Made by a program: the position numbers and the translations under genes
Notes under the pieces: model-generated
The model's input: the letters and a program-made list of their open reading frames with translations, nothing else
What the model was told of the DNA's origin: nothing
Database searches by the model: none
Shown: piece after piece, positions 15,948 through 25,601 of the stretch
How positions within the stretch are numbered: the first letter of the stretch is position 1
Layout of the letters: every line of letters starts with the position of its first letter
Assembly (NCBI GenBank): GCA_017857395.1
Contig: JAFMDF010000039.1
Location: forward strand, 1 to 46,599
Direction: 5' to 3'
Source of the DNA: Bacteroidota bacterium
Lineage (GTDB): Bacteria; Bacteroidota; Bacteroidia; Chitinophagales; Saprospiraceae
DNA: 46,599 bases

Positions 15948-16000
15948 TGACCTCTTTTATTTGTCAAACAGACTTTGAACTTCATAATCAATCGCCCTAT

Positions 16001-19000
16001 ATGCGAAAAATAATACTTACACTCAGCTGTCTTTTTATTTTCCTTTGTGCTTTTGCTCAACAAAGGCCACAAGTTCAATTTGGAAAAAACCGAGTACAAT
16101 ATCATCAAGATTACGAAGAATGGTTGATGTATGAAAGTCGAAACTTTATCACCTATTGGTATGGAGAAGGGCGATTCATTGGGCAATCTGCGGTGCAATT
16201 GGCGGAATATGACTTTGAAGAAATTCAAGCTATTTTAGAGCATCGGTTGAATAATAAAATAGAGATTATTGTTTATACCGATTTGACAGATTTAAAACAA
16301 GGAAATATAGGCAGTGAAGAAGCCTTTGAAAATTCAGGAGGTAAGACAAAGATTGTCGGTAATAAAATGTTTATTCACTTTGATGGCAATCATAATCATT
16401 TACGGCAAGAAATACGAGAGGGCATTGCTTCCGTTTATTTAAATGCGATGCTTTTTGGGTCGAACTTACAGGAAATTGTGCAAAATGCGGTATTATTAAG
16501 TTTACCTGATTGGTTTAAAGATGGCTTGGTTGCTTATATTGGAGAAGAATGGAATACAGAATTAGACAATCAATTAAGAGATATTTTAGCTCGAAAAGAA
16601 CACAAAGATTTTAACGATTTAGTACAAAATTATCCAAAATTAGTCGGTCAATCTGTTTGGTATTATATCAATCAAAATTATGGAAAAGCAACCGTTTCTA
16701 ATTTACTTTATTTAACTAGAATTAATCGAAGTATCGAGAGTGGCTTTTTATATGTATTGGGTAATTCTTATGAAAAAACCTTAGAAAATTGGCAAACTTT
16801 TTATGAAAGACGATATAGCGAAGAAGTAAAAGCCATGCAATCTCCTGATGCAAAGAAACTAGTGGAGATTAAAAACAAGCACAATTTACCAATGACACAG
16901 GTCAAATTAAGTCCAAGTGGACAATATGCGGCTTATGTGCAAAATGAAGTAGGGAAATACAAAGTATTCATTCAAGACTTAATTTCTGGTGAGCGAACTT
17001 TGGTCAAAAAAAGTGGGTTTAGAAATCTCTTTCAAGCAACTGATTACAACTATCCCTTATTAGCATGGAGTCCAAGTGGTTTTGAATTGGCCATTATGTG
17101 GGAAAGAAGAGATGTTATTCAATTGTCTAAATATGATTTAAATACTAAAGAAACCGTCACAGAGGAAATGGATCCACAATATCAGCGGGTATACAGCATG
17201 GATTATGTGAATGTGCAAGACATGGTTTTATCCGCTACAGTTAGAGGGGCATCAGATATTTTTTATTATCGGTCCAATGTGCGAGCTACTTCTCGTATCA
17301 CGAATGATTTTTATGATGATTTAAACGCAGTCTTTGTTAAGACTCGCAATAAAAAAGGTATTTTATTTGCTTCTAACCGAGATACCACAAGCATCGCTTC
17401 GGCTAAATTAGACACGATTTTACCCGTTAAATCTTTTGATATTTATTATTATGATTTAGAAACTAAGTCTAAAGAATTAGTCAGAGTAACAAATACTCCT
17501 TTTGCAGATGAACGGCAACCATTAGGTATTGATTCAACCTATTTTTCTTTCCTTTCCGATGAAACTGGGATTTACAATCGAAAATACGGCTACTTAGAAG
17601 ATTATGTAGCTTATATGGAACAGGTTATTGAAATCCGAAATAGTGAACCATTAATCTTACCTGTAGACTCTATTTGGGAAAATAAGGATTCTTTGATTAT
17701 TGATACGACCTTCATTCGACCAGTTATCAAAACTAGAGCAATAAATCATACGGCTAGTAATTTAAATAGAAATATTATCACGCAGCACAAATCAGGCAGA
17801 AGTAATAAAATGATTGATTTGATGTATAAAGATGGTAGCTATTCAGCATACGTTGGAACAGCTAACCCGACTGAAGTGGTGACTCCTTCTTTAACGAATT
17901 ATAAAAGCCAACAGGTAGTATTATTATCTAAGCGGAATAAAGCAAAAGCTAATAAAACGGAAAAAGCACCTATAAAGATAGCAGGAAACAAGACTGATAC
18001 CTCTTCAACAACTCCTAAACAACAACCTACAAAAAAAGAAGATTCTGGCGGTTATTTATTTGAAAGTGGCTTTGATGATCCTCCTATAGAGTCCCCTGCT
18101 ACTATTGAAGAAAAAACTAAAAATGTACCCAAAACTGATGAAAAAGAATATTCGTTTCAAACAGAATTTGAAGCACCCACAGAAAGGGTAAATAAGACAG
18201 CAGGAGATGCAGACAAACCACAAAGAGCGACTAGAGGAGGAACAACAGATGCACCAGGTATAGTGATTGCAGCGGAAGAGGTTTCTGTAGCCGCAGTAGC
18301 AACAGATGACCCCAATAAAAAAGCAGTCACTAAATTCAGACCAGCTAGGATAACGCCGTATCGCTTGAAATTTAAAACTGATTTTGTAACAACTTCTTTA
18401 GATAATAGCTTATTATATGGGGGTCTAGAAAGCCCTGCTGCCAATCCTGATGGATTTGAAACACCCGTTCCCGGTATTTTAATCAAAACCAATTTTAAAG
18501 ATTTATTTGAAGATTATATCTTTGAATTAGGCGCTCGTTTTCCAACTAGTTTCGATGGGGATGAATATTTCTTGACGTTTAAAAATAAGAAAAAACGCTT
18601 AGATAAAACTTTTACGGCTTACAGAAAAACTAAAAGATATGCGCTCAATAATAATTTAGTAGCCCCTCAAAGAACTAGAGAAATTGTATTATTAGGTCAA
18701 GCCCAATTTAGCTATCCACTGGATATTTTCAGAAGCATTCGAGGTATTGTTAATCTTAGAAACGATAAATTAGTGCAATTATCGACAGACCAGCAAGCTT
18801 TAAATGTACCGACCACAAATCAACAAAGAACGAGTGTTCGATTAGAATATGTTTTTGATAATACTTTAGATGTTTCTCTAAATATAAAAAATGGGACTCG
18901 GTATAAAGTCTTCGGCGAAGTTGTCAAACGCTTTGATTTAAGTGTCTTGGATGGCTTTAATTTTGAAGTACCCAAAGGCGCAATGGGGATTATCGGTGTA

Positions 19001-19591
19001 GACGCTCGACATTATCAGAGAATCCTCAAGCATAGTGTTTTGGCGACTAGGTTTAATGCCGCTACCTCTTTCGGTTCTGAAAAAATCTTATACTATTTAG
19101 GAGGTGTTGAAAATTGGTTATTCCCTAGTTTCAATAATGATATTCCTAGTCCTGCTGGCAATGATTTCAGCTATCAGACTTTGGCTTCCAATCTTAGAGG
19201 ATTTAAGCAAAATATTAGAAACGGCAATTCTTATGCGTTGATTAATTCAGAATTAAGAGTACCTATTTTTAGGTATTTTAGTCGGTCTACCCCACGTTCT
19301 TCTTTCCTTAGAAATTTCCAGATTGTTGGTTTCTTTGATGTGGGAACTGCTTGGGAAGGTTTATCTCCTTTTGAAAAAGACAACCCTTTAAATACCGTCA
19401 CGGTTGAACGTCCGAATAACCCTGTTTCCTTAAGTGTCAATTTCTTTAGGGATCCAGTCGTAGCAGGTTATGGCGCAGGAATCCGAACGATGTTATTTGG
19501 TTATTTCCTTAAGTTAGATTATGCTTGGGGAATTGAGACGAGAGTAGTTCAAAAGCCACGATTATATTTTTCTATGGGAGTAGATTTTTAA
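16001..19591 (+). CDS. Large surface protein: degenerate peptidase-MA-like domain, TolB-like propeller and outer-membrane beta-barrel
   Basis: The 1196-residue protein has a signal peptide (cleavage near CAFA/QQRPQ). Residues about 40-275 resemble the peptidase MA (M1-like) fold, with LPDWFKDGLVAYIGEEW matching the family's second motif. The HExxH position is RQEIREG, so zinc binding is probably lost. Residues about 295-545 have beta-propeller repeats (LSPSGQYAAYV, WSPSGFELAI and FASNRDTTS) as in TolB/WD40-like proteins. A low-complexity Lys/Thr/Glu linker covers about 640-790. The end is a BamA/surface-antigen-like barrel with terminal FSMGVDF. The layout suggests an outer-membrane protein displaying or scaffolding a periplasmic part. 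Its function is unknown. Confidence 0.85.
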   Translation: MRKIILTLSCLFIFLCAFAQQRPQVQFGKNRVQYHQDYEEWLMYESRNFITYWYGEGRFIGQSAVQLAEYDFEEIQAILEHRLNNKIEIIVYTDLTDLKQGNIGSEEAFENSGGKTKIVGNKMFIHFDGNHNHLRQEIREGIASVYLNAMLFGSNLQEIVQNAVLLSLPDWFKDGLVAYIGEEWNTELDNQLRDILARKEHKDFNDLVQNYPKLVGQSVWYYINQNYGKATVSNLLYLTRINRSIESGFLYVLGNSYEKTLENWQTFYERRYSEEVKAMQSPDAKKLVEIKNKHNLPMTQVKLSPSGQYAAYVQNEVGKYKVFIQDLISGERTLVKKSGFRNLFQATDYNYPLLAWSPSGFELAIMWERRDVIQLSKYDLNTKETVTEEMDPQYQRVYSMDYVNVQDMVLSATVRGASDIFYYRSNVRATSRITNDFYDDLNAVFVKTRNKKGILFASNRDTTSIASAKLDTILPVKSFDIYYYDLETKSKELVRVTNTPFADERQPLGIDSTYFSFLSDETGIYNRKYGYLEDYVAYMEQVIEIRNSEPLILPVDSIWENKDSLIIDTTFIRPVIKTRAINHTASNLNRNIITQHKSGRSNKMIDLMYKDGSYSAYVGTANPTEVVTPSLTNYKSQQVVLLSKRNKAKANKTEKAPIKIAGNKTDTSSTTPKQQPTKKEDSGGYLFESGFDDPPIESPATIEEKTKNVPKTDEKEYSFQTEFEAPTERVNKTAGDADKPQRATRGGTTDAPGIVIAAEEVSVAAVATDDPNKKAVTKFRPARITPYRLKFKTDFVTTSLDNSLLYGGLESPAANPDGFETPVPGILIKTNFKDLFEDYIFELGARFPTSFDGDEYFLTFKNKKKRLDKTFTAYRKTKRYALNNNLVAPQRTREIVLLGQAQFSYPLDIFRSIRGIVNLRNDKLVQLSTDQQALNVPTTNQQRTSVRLEYVFDNTLDVSLNIKNGTRYKVFGEVVKRFDLSVLDGFNFEVPKGAMGIIGVDARHYQRILKHSVLATRFNAATSFGSEKILYYLGGVENWLFPSFNNDIPSPAGNDFSYQTLASNLRGFKQNIRNGNSYALINSELRVPIFRYFSRSTPRSSFLRNFQIVGFFDVGTAWEGLSPFEKDNPLNTVTVERPNNPVSLSVNFFRDPVVAGYGAGIRTMLFGYFLKLDYAWGIETRVVQKPRLYFSMGVDF

Positions 19592-19599
19592 GCACGTTT

Positions 19600-19676
19600 A
19601 ATAACCGTAGCTTGGACATCTTGTCCGAGTAATCTAGTATGATTTACTCGGACAAGATGTCCAAGCTACAGTTATT
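19600..19676. repeat. Head-to-head pair of GTAGCTT elements between two convergent genes
   Basis: Arms 19600-19632 and 19644-19676 pair over 33 bp with one mismatch around an 11-nt spacer. Each arm is AACnGTAGCTT, a hairpin core GGACA-TCT-TGTCC, then GAGTAA. The right arm overlaps the gldE stop codon (19672-19674). The position suggests it ends both convergent transcripts, although the T run is poor. Confidence 0.9.
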
Positions 19677-21090
19677 TATCCAGTGTAATCTTAATCTGCT
19701 GAATTCGTTTTTTATTGACTTCCAACACGTTAAAGGTAAATTGATTCTGTTTGATTTCTCTTCCTTTTCTAGGTAAACGACCTAATAATTCCAAAATTAG
19801 ACCAGCTAAAGAATCTGCATCGCCTCGGATATCATCAAAAGTATTTGTATCCAAACCAATAACTCGACAAACGTCATTCAATAAAGTTTTGCCTTCAAAG
19901 ATATAAGTATAATCGTCTATTTTTTGGTAATCTAATTCAATCTCATCATCAAATTCATCTCGAATTTCCCCAATGATTTCCTCCATAATATCTTCTAAAG
20001 TGACGATGCCCGCAGTGCCTCCATACTCATCGACAACAATTGCCATGTGTAGACGTTTGGCTTGAAATTCTTTTAAAAGGTCATCTATCTTTTTTGATTC
20101 TGGAATGTATAATATCTCCGTTCTTAATAAGGCCTGCCATTCAAATTCATCAGCTTCTTCTAAATGACCTAATAAATCTTTAACGTAAAGTAAGCCAGTA
20201 ATTTGGTCAAAATTTTCATTATAAACAGGAATTCTAGAAAAACCAGATTCTTTTACAATAGCAATTAATTCTTTATAAGTACTTTGAAAATCTACCGCAA
20301 TAACATCCACTCGTGGCTGCATAATCTGCTTAACCGATACATCCCCAAAGGTCACAATACTTTTTAAAATATCGATTTCTTCATTCGCGTTAAAGCCTCC
20401 TTTTACTGTCAAATCAATTGCTTCGCCAATTTCGGCTTTACTAGCCAAATTATTAGAAGCTCTGTGCGCTAGTTTCTTTTCTATAATGGAAGTTAAACTA
20501 ATTAGCATTTTACTAAGCGGGTAACACCATCTTTGCATAATGCTCAATGGAAAAGACATCAACTTAGCTAAAAAAACATTATTTATTTTTGCGTACACTT
20601 TGGGCGCTACTTCTCCAAAAAGGACTAATGCAAAGGTAACGATACCTACGGTAATCACTAAATTAATGGTATTCGCTAGAAAAGAATCCGTCCAAGGTAA
20701 AAAGGGAAATAACTCCATTAAATCAGCCGCCCAAGCTCTACAAATTTCCCCTGTAATCATATTGCCCAAGACATAATCCGAGACAATGACGATGGCAATA
20801 TTAAATAAGTTATTACTAATTAAAATAGTGGCAAGTAAAGTTCGAGGAGATTCTAATAAGGTTAAAAGCCGTTTGGTATTTGGTACACTTTCTCGTTCGC
20901 TTTTTAATTTTTCTAAATCATTTGGAGAAAGCGAAAAAAAGGCAACTTCTGAACTAGAAACAAAGGCAGAAGCAACCAACAATAATAAAATCAATAAACT
21001 AGCTAAAGCAATGCTTAGACTTGAGATTTCAAGCAAGAAAAATGGTAGTAAATTTAAAGCTAACTCAGGCAAGTCAGGTTCAGCTCCCAA
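19672..21090 (-). CDS. gldE: Gliding motility-associated CNNM/CBS-domain protein GldE
   Basis: The 472-residue protein has four N-terminal membrane segments of the CNNM (DUF21) domain, with the typical FVSSSEVAFFSLSPNDLEKL and LLATILISNNLFNI. A CBS pair follows at about 250-380 (VKQIMQPRVDVIAVD, FSRIPVYNENFDQITGLLYVKDL and GTAGIVTLEDIMEEIIGEI), then a CorC/HlyC C-terminal domain. The layout matches the hemolysin/CNNM family. The neighbours ssb and mutY match the gldE-ssb-mutY order I know from Bacteroidota, which is the reason for the GldE name. GldE acts with the GldBDEHJ set in gliding and type IX secretion. Function beyond that is inferred. The stop codon lies in a palindrome. Confidence 0.9.
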   Translation of the reverse strand: MGAEPDLPELALNLLPFFLLEISSLSIALASLLILLLLVASAFVSSSEVAFFSLSPNDLEKLKSERESVPNTKRLLTLLESPRTLLATILISNNLFNIAIVIVSDYVLGNMITGEICRAWAADLMELFPFLPWTDSFLANTINLVITVGIVTFALVLFGEVAPKVYAKINNVFLAKLMSFPLSIMQRWCYPLSKMLISLTSIIEKKLAHRASNNLASKAEIGEAIDLTVKGGFNANEEIDILKSIVTFGDVSVKQIMQPRVDVIAVDFQSTYKELIAIVKESGFSRIPVYNENFDQITGLLYVKDLLGHLEEADEFEWQALLRTEILYIPESKKIDDLLKEFQAKRLHMAIVVDEYGGTAGIVTLEDIMEEIIGEIRDEFDDEIELDYQKIDDYTYIFEGKTLLNDVCRVIGLDTNTFDDIRGDADSLAGLILELLGRLPRKGREIKQNQFTFNVLEVNKKRIQQIKITLDK

Positions 21091-21216
21091 TATTTTTTTA
21101 GTTGTTATTTGGTAACTTGTTCAGTTCAGTAGCTTAAACCCAAATATTGATTACATGGAGATTATTCTACCTCAAAAGGTGTCTATAGTAACGTCAAAAT
21201 AATAAGTCCGTCATTT

Positions 21217-21251
21217 AGACACTCCAAGGTCTTGAAGACACTTGGAGGTCT
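21217..21251. repeat. Nested palindrome of the CTTGGAG/GTCTTGAAGAC family
   Basis: AGAC, CTCCAAG and GTCTT pair in order with AAGAC, CTTGGAG and GTCT around a single G. This is the same word set as one arm of the 9462-9535 palindrome, with the CTCCAAG and CTTGGAG words exchanged. A small GCCAA/TTGGC hairpin follows at 21252-21265, and direct repeats of GGCAGT words lie at about 21357-21384. Confidence 0.75.
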
Positions 21252-21472
21252 GCCAACAAATTGGCGGAGTTATTTTTGACTATTACTAATTTATAATTTC
21301 ACCTCTTTTGTCTTCATGCTGAATAGTTACATTATTTAAAAGAAACCTAGTGCAGTAGGCAGTAAAAAGTTGGCAGTAGGCAGTTGATACAGTTTCCCGA
21401 CAACTAATTGGTTGCAAAAAATAGAGCTACTAATTATTTAGCTCTTAATGCACTAGTAAGTTAAAAAACAAG

Positions 21473-21529
21473 TAGCAAATTCAAGTCCAAAAAATTGCTT
21501 GAAGCGGTATTTTGAACTTCAATTTGCTA
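21473..21529 (-). terminator. Terminator-like hairpin downstream of ssb
   Basis: TAGCAAATTCAAGTCCAAAA (21473-21492) pairs with 21510-21529 at 18 of 20 positions. It lies 46 nt after the ssb stop. A smaller hairpin AGAGCTA/TAGCTCT lies further along at 21423-21445. There is no long T run on the minus strand, so termination is plausible but not proven. Confidence 0.5.
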
Positions 21530-21574
21530 TACCCTTTATTATTAAGAGGTATATCATTTGATGAATATTAATTT

Positions 21575-22063
21575 CTAGAACGGTAAATCATCTTCTACTC
21601 CTGCATCTGTAGCTGGTGTACTTGGCGTAGCTGCTGGCGTGGTAGGTGTCGCTGGTGCAGCCGTATTTGTTCTTTGCGGTGCAGCTGGTGCATCTTGTGC
21701 ACTTGGAAAACTAGAAGAATAACCACCTCCGCTATCTTCTCTTCTATCTAAAGATTTCATGACACTTCCGACTACTTCGGTTGTATAGCGGTCATTTCCA
21801 TCTTTATCCTGCCACTTTCGAGTCGTTAATTTCCCTTCTATAAAAACTAGACTCCCTTTTTTCAAATATTGTTCCGCTCGTTCAGCTAACCATCTCCATA
21901 CTACAACATTATGCCATTCTGTTAATTTTTGCCATTCTCCATTTTTATCTCTATAATTTTCATTGGTAGCTATATTTAGTTTAGCTACGGCAGCTCCATT
22001 TTCTAAGCGCCGTACTTCTGGATCAGCTCCTAATCTTCCTATTAAAGTAACCTTATTTACCAT
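21575..22063 (-). CDS. ssb: Single-stranded DNA-binding protein
   Basis: The 162-residue protein has an OB fold at about 1-110: [22 protein letters not shown]-type strands in [40 protein letters not shown] and [20 protein letters not shown] Pro/Ala/Thr-rich linker leads to the acidic tip DDLPF that recruits partner proteins in the SSB family. It coats single-stranded DNA in replication and repair. It sits between mutY (52 nt upstream) and gldE in the same direction, consistent with a shared transcript. The Ala/Pro/Thr linker is within the usual range for Bacteroidota. Confidence 0.97.
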   Translation of the reverse strand: MVNKVTLIGRLGADPEVRRLENGAAVAKLNIATNENYRDKNGEWQKLTEWHNVVVWRWLAERAEQYLKKGSLVFIEGKLTTRKWQDKDGNDRYTTEVVGSVMKSLDRREDSGGGYSSSFPSAQDAPAAPQRTNTAAPATPTTPAATPSTPATDAGVEDDLPF

Positions 22064-22115
22064 TGGTGTAGATTTCTGTGGTTGAATAAATTTTATCTTC
22101 TCGTGAATAGAAGGC

Positions 22116-23204
22116 CTAAAACAACTCTAAATATAGCGATTTATCTTTAAAATACAAATCAACTATTTTAGGAAAGGCAAAGTTATTAATGTTTTTTTGT
22201 TTGACCTCGAAAAAATCCGACTCATTCGTAAGAAGTTCCGCTTTTAATTCAATTTCCCAAAAAACAGCCACTATTTTTTGATGCGTCAATAATTGTTTAA
22301 ATGGTTTAGAGGCTTTTCTAATCGAATAAGTAGTTGTACCTATTATTTGTTGGAAGTCGTTATGCTTTGTCAATGCTGGTTCATCTAATAAAGCAGTTGT
22401 CTCTACTAAAGGAAAATCATATAAATTAAGCCAAATATCTTTTTGACTGCGTTTATTTAAAATAATGGTATCTGCCCGTTTAAAAACCAAATAATTAAAA
22501 AATCGGTCTCGTTTTTTTATCTTTTTTGATTTGACGGGTAATATATCAATTAGTTTATCCCCAAAAGCAGTACATTTTTTTTGCATTGGGCAAATTGCAC
22601 AGTTGGGATTCGCAGGCGTACATTGAGTCGCCCCAAAATCCATAATAGCCTGATTATAAATAGCAGGTATTTTTTTCGCCAATAAATCGGCTGCCAATTG
22701 ATTGAACTCTTTTTTACCTTGCGTGGTATCAATGGGTGTTTTAATACCAAATACTCTAGAAAGCACTCTAAAAACATTCCCATCCACCACTGCATGAGGT
22801 AAACCAAAAGCAAAAGAAGCAATCGCCGCTGCGGTATATGGCCCAACTCCTTTTAAACCTAAAATAGCATTATGGGTATCTGGAAAAACGCCGTTTAGTT
22901 CTTCAGCAATAAATTTTGCCGTAAAATGTAAATTCCTCGCTCTAGAATAATAACCCAAGCCTTCCCATAGTTTCATCACTTTATCTGAGGGCGCATTCGC
23001 CAAATCAAAAACAGTCGGGAAAGCCGCTTTAAATTTTTCAAAATAAGGTAAGCCTTGTTCCACTCTCGTTTGTTGTAAAATTATTTCTGACAACCAAATA
23101 TAGTAAGGATTTTTTTCTCCTTTCCATGGTAAAGGTCGGTCATTCGTTTCAAACCATACTAATAAATTTTTAGTAAAAAATTGTTGTTTTGTGGATTTCT
23201 TCAT
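22116..23204 (-). CDS. mutY: A/G-specific adenine glycosylase
   Basis: The 362-residue protein has the helix-hairpin-helix glycosylase core at about 20-220: [41 protein letters not shown] and [15 protein letters not shown]. The iron-sulphur ligands have the pattern C-x6-C-x2-C-x5-C in [17 protein letters not shown]. The C-terminal half (about 230-362) is the NUDIX-like 8-oxoG recognition domain. It removes adenine mispaired with 8-oxoguanine. The catalytic Glu in [10 protein letters not shown] and the Asp in VVDGNV are present. The gene is 52 nt from ssb and transcribed with it. Confidence 0.96.
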   Translation of the reverse strand: MKKSTKQQFFTKNLLVWFETNDRPLPWKGEKNPYYIWLSEIILQQTRVEQGLPYFEKFKAAFPTVFDLANAPSDKVMKLWEGLGYYSRARNLHFTAKFIAEELNGVFPDTHNAILGLKGVGPYTAAAIASFAFGLPHAVVDGNVFRVLSRVFGIKTPIDTTQGKKEFNQLAADLLAKKIPAIYNQAIMDFGATQCTPANPNCAICPMQKKCTAFGDKLIDILPVKSKKIKKRDRFFNYLVFKRADTIILNKRSQKDIWLNLYDFPLVETTALLDEPALTKHNDFQQIIGTTTYSIRKASKPFKQLLTHQKIVAVFWEIELKAELLTNESDFFEVKQKNINNFAFPKIVDLYFKDKSLYLELF

Positions 23205-23488
23205 AGGGTGTAAAATAAAAAGAAGTACTCAATTCACCAAAAGGCTAGTCATTTAATCTCTCGATAAAATACAGAAGATAGAAGATTTTTTAAAGTCTAT
23301 ACCTTAAAGCATCATTTCTGATTAATCTTTCTAGAAAACAAACATATTTTTATCAAAAAATAAAGAATTATAATCTATTAATTCACATAAAAAAGACTCC
23401 TATTCTTATTTTAAATAATAATTTGGAACTAAAGACTGATTATTATTAATTTTACAGAAAATTACCTAACCAAATTAAATCTATTAAT

Positions 23489-24604
23489 ATGATTATTGGC
23501 GTTCCTAAAGAAATTAAGAATAACGAAAATCGAGTAGCATTAACCCCAGCAGGTGTTACCGCCTTGGTCAATAGAGGACATTCCGTCTATGTACAAGCTT
23601 CAGCAGGAGAAGGAAGTGGCTTTAGCGATAAAGAGTATAAAGCAGCGGGTGCAAAAATCAAAAAAAGCATTGAAGCTACTTATGCGGTAGCAGAGATGAT
23701 TATGAAAGTAAAAGAACCAATCGAATCAGAGTATAAATTGATTAAAAAAGATCAGTTAATCTTTACTTATTTCCACTTTGCTTCTTATCAACCACTAACG
23801 AAGGCAATGATTAAAAGTAAAGCAGTCTGCTTGGCTTATGAGACCGTAGAATTACCTAATCGTTCTTTGCCACTGTTAATTCCTATGTCAGAAGTAGCAG
23901 GTAGAATGGCGATTCAAGAAGGGGCTAAATATTTAGAAAAGCCAATTAAAGGCAGAGGGGTTTTATTAGGTGGTGTACCGGGTGTACCAGCAGGAAAAGT
24001 AATGATTTTAGGTGGTGGGATAGTAGGCACACAAGCGGCAAAAATGGCTGCGGGCTTAGGTGCCCAAGTGACTATTTTAGATATTAATTTAGATAGATTG
24101 CGTTACTTAGCAGATATTATGCCTGCTAATGTCACGACCCTTTATTCGAATGAATACAATATTCGACAATTGATTAAAGAAAGTGACTTAATTGTCGGAG
24201 CAGTACTGATTCCAGGAGCTAAAGCACCGAATTTAGTGACTAAAGATATGTTGAAAGATATGCGAGCAGGGACTGTTTTAGTAGATGTAGCTGTAGATCA
24301 AGGAGGTTGTATTGAAACGTGCAAACCGACTACACATGAAGACCCTACTTATATTATTGACGATGTCGTACATTATTGTGTTGCGAATATGCCTGGCGCA
24401 GTTCCTTATACTTCAACGTTAGCTTTAACCAATGCGACTTTGGCTTATGCGATTCAATTAGCTGATAAAGGTTGGAAAAAAGCTTGTCAAGAAAATGAAG
24501 CTTTGAAAAAAGGGTTGAATATTATTAATGGAAAGGTTGTTTATAAAGGTGTAGCAGATGCTTTTAATTTAAAGCATACTGCTGTTGAGAAGTTTTTAAA
24601 TTAA
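23489..24604 (+). CDS. ald: Alanine dehydrogenase
   Basis: The 371-residue protein is of family length. It has the substrate motif MIIGVPKEIKNNENRVALTP, the catalytic Lys/His region (FTYFHFASYQPL), the NAD-binding glycine motif VMILGGGIVGTQAAKMAAG and VDQGGCIETCKPTTHEDPTY near the end. It reversibly deaminates alanine to pyruvate and ammonia using NAD. It is cytoplasmic and usually hexameric. The Ala/PNT family also includes transhydrogenase alpha, but the length and HEDPTY segment favour Ald. It is monocistronic, followed by the palindrome at 24628-24674. Confidence 0.95.
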   Translation: MIIGVPKEIKNNENRVALTPAGVTALVNRGHSVYVQASAGEGSGFSDKEYKAAGAKIKKSIEATYAVAEMIMKVKEPIESEYKLIKKDQLIFTYFHFASYQPLTKAMIKSKAVCLAYETVELPNRSLPLLIPMSEVAGRMAIQEGAKYLEKPIKGRGVLLGGVPGVPAGKVMILGGGIVGTQAAKMAAGLGAQVTILDINLDRLRYLADIMPANVTTLYSNEYNIRQLIKESDLIVGAVLIPGAKAPNLVTKDMLKDMRAGTVLVDVAVDQGGCIETCKPTTHEDPTYIIDDVVHYCVANMPGAVPYTSTLALTNATLAYAIQLADKGWKKACQENEALKKGLNIINGKVVYKGVADAFNLKHTAVEKFLN

Positions 24605-24627
24605 ATGGCAAAATAGAATGAGTATAT

Positions 24628-24674
24628 GAGTTAATAAGTTAATGAGGCACTACTTCTCATTGACTTATTAACTC
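24628..24674. repeat. 19-bp inverted repeat after ald
   Basis: GAGTTAATAAGTTAATGAG (24628-24646) pairs with 24656-24674 with one mismatch and a 9-nt spacer. Similar words (AATGAG, TTATAAG and TTAATGAG) recur at about 28160-28195. It lies between convergent ald and the beta-barrel gene ending at 24691, so it may serve as a shared terminator. Confidence 0.7.
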
Positions 24675-24690
24675 ATTAACTTATCGTGTT

Positions 24691-25551
24691 TTACCACTTA
24701 AAGAATACCCCAACATTATAAGAAGGATTAGCATAAATAATCTTCCCAGAAAGCGCTGTTCCTACGCCCGCAGAAAAACCCCAATTCTCTTTCACATTCC
24801 AAGCTATTTCAGGAGAAAAAGAAAAGAACTCCGCATTATTAGCAAAAACGCTGGTATTTGTTGATTCCGCAGAAGGTGTCCCATTCTTAAAAGATTTCAC
24901 CCCAATAAATCGAGCAATCGCTGTCAATCGGTCTTTGAATAACGTAACGCCTGCTTCTATACCATATCGAAATTCGTCAGAAAATCCATTATTCCGATTA
25001 TTAAAACCAACATATACATTTGCATAAGCGTTTGTGCTGCCTAGCGGAAATCCTGTTCCTGCATCTATTTGAATGAGTTGATTGAACTCTCCATCGCCTG
25101 TTTGTAAATTTCCTTGGCTACCACCGCTACTATTACCTATTGGTAAGCCCAAAGTCAACGTCGCAGCTACCGAAATACCACTATTTTTAGTCAAGCCATA
25201 TTTAAGGCTAATATCAGTATCACCAATGCTATTAATTGCTTCCCCTGCTGTTAATAATTCTCCAGTAGTACCAGATATTTCATTATTTACATAAGAACGA
25301 CTAAAGAAAGGAAAATAAACAATAGCGGTCAGTCTATCACTCAATCCATATTCTGCATATACCGTTGTATTAAATAAACCGTTGGTTAAATTAGGGTCAA
25401 TTCTACCTTGGTCTGTATAATGTTGATTGGCAATTAACCACCATTCTGAGATTTTGACATACCCTTTACCTTTCGGTTGTGTCCAACCACCTCCAGCTTG
25501 TAAAGAAATGGTAAAGAATAAAAAGGAAAATAAGACAAATATATTTTTCAT
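24691..25551 (-). CDS. Outer-membrane beta-barrel protein, transporter/phenol-degradation-type (MetA-like)
   Basis: This 286-residue protein has a clean signal peptide (MKNIFVLFSFLFFTISLQAG) followed by GGGWTQPKGKGYVKISEWW. It has alternating beta strands with aromatic girdles throughout, ending in NVGVFFKW, a terminal aromatic typical of outer-membrane barrels. The early motif and LGLPIGNSSGGSQGNLQTGDGE resemble the 'transporter'/MetA-pathway outer-membrane family, whose substrates are unknown. It lies just after a DM13 lipoprotein gene in the same direction (50 nt between), so both are probably one transcript and may work together at the envelope. There is no TonB plug. Confidence 0.85.
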   Translation of the reverse strand: MKNIFVLFSFLFFTISLQAGGGWTQPKGKGYVKISEWWLIANQHYTDQGRIDPNLTNGLFNTTVYAEYGLSDRLTAIVYFPFFSRSYVNNEISGTTGELLTAGEAINSIGDTDISLKYGLTKNSGISVAATLTLGLPIGNSSGGSQGNLQTGDGEFNQLIQIDAGTGFPLGSTNAYANVYVGFNNRNNGFSDEFRYGIEAGVTLFKDRLTAIARFIGVKSFKNGTPSAESTNTSVFANNAEFFSFSPEIAWNVKENWGFSAGVGTALSGKIIYANPSYNVGVFFKW

Positions 25552-25601
25552 AATAATTTTAGTTCTTCTTGTTTGAAATAAAGCTTAAGATTAAGTCCTG
25601 A

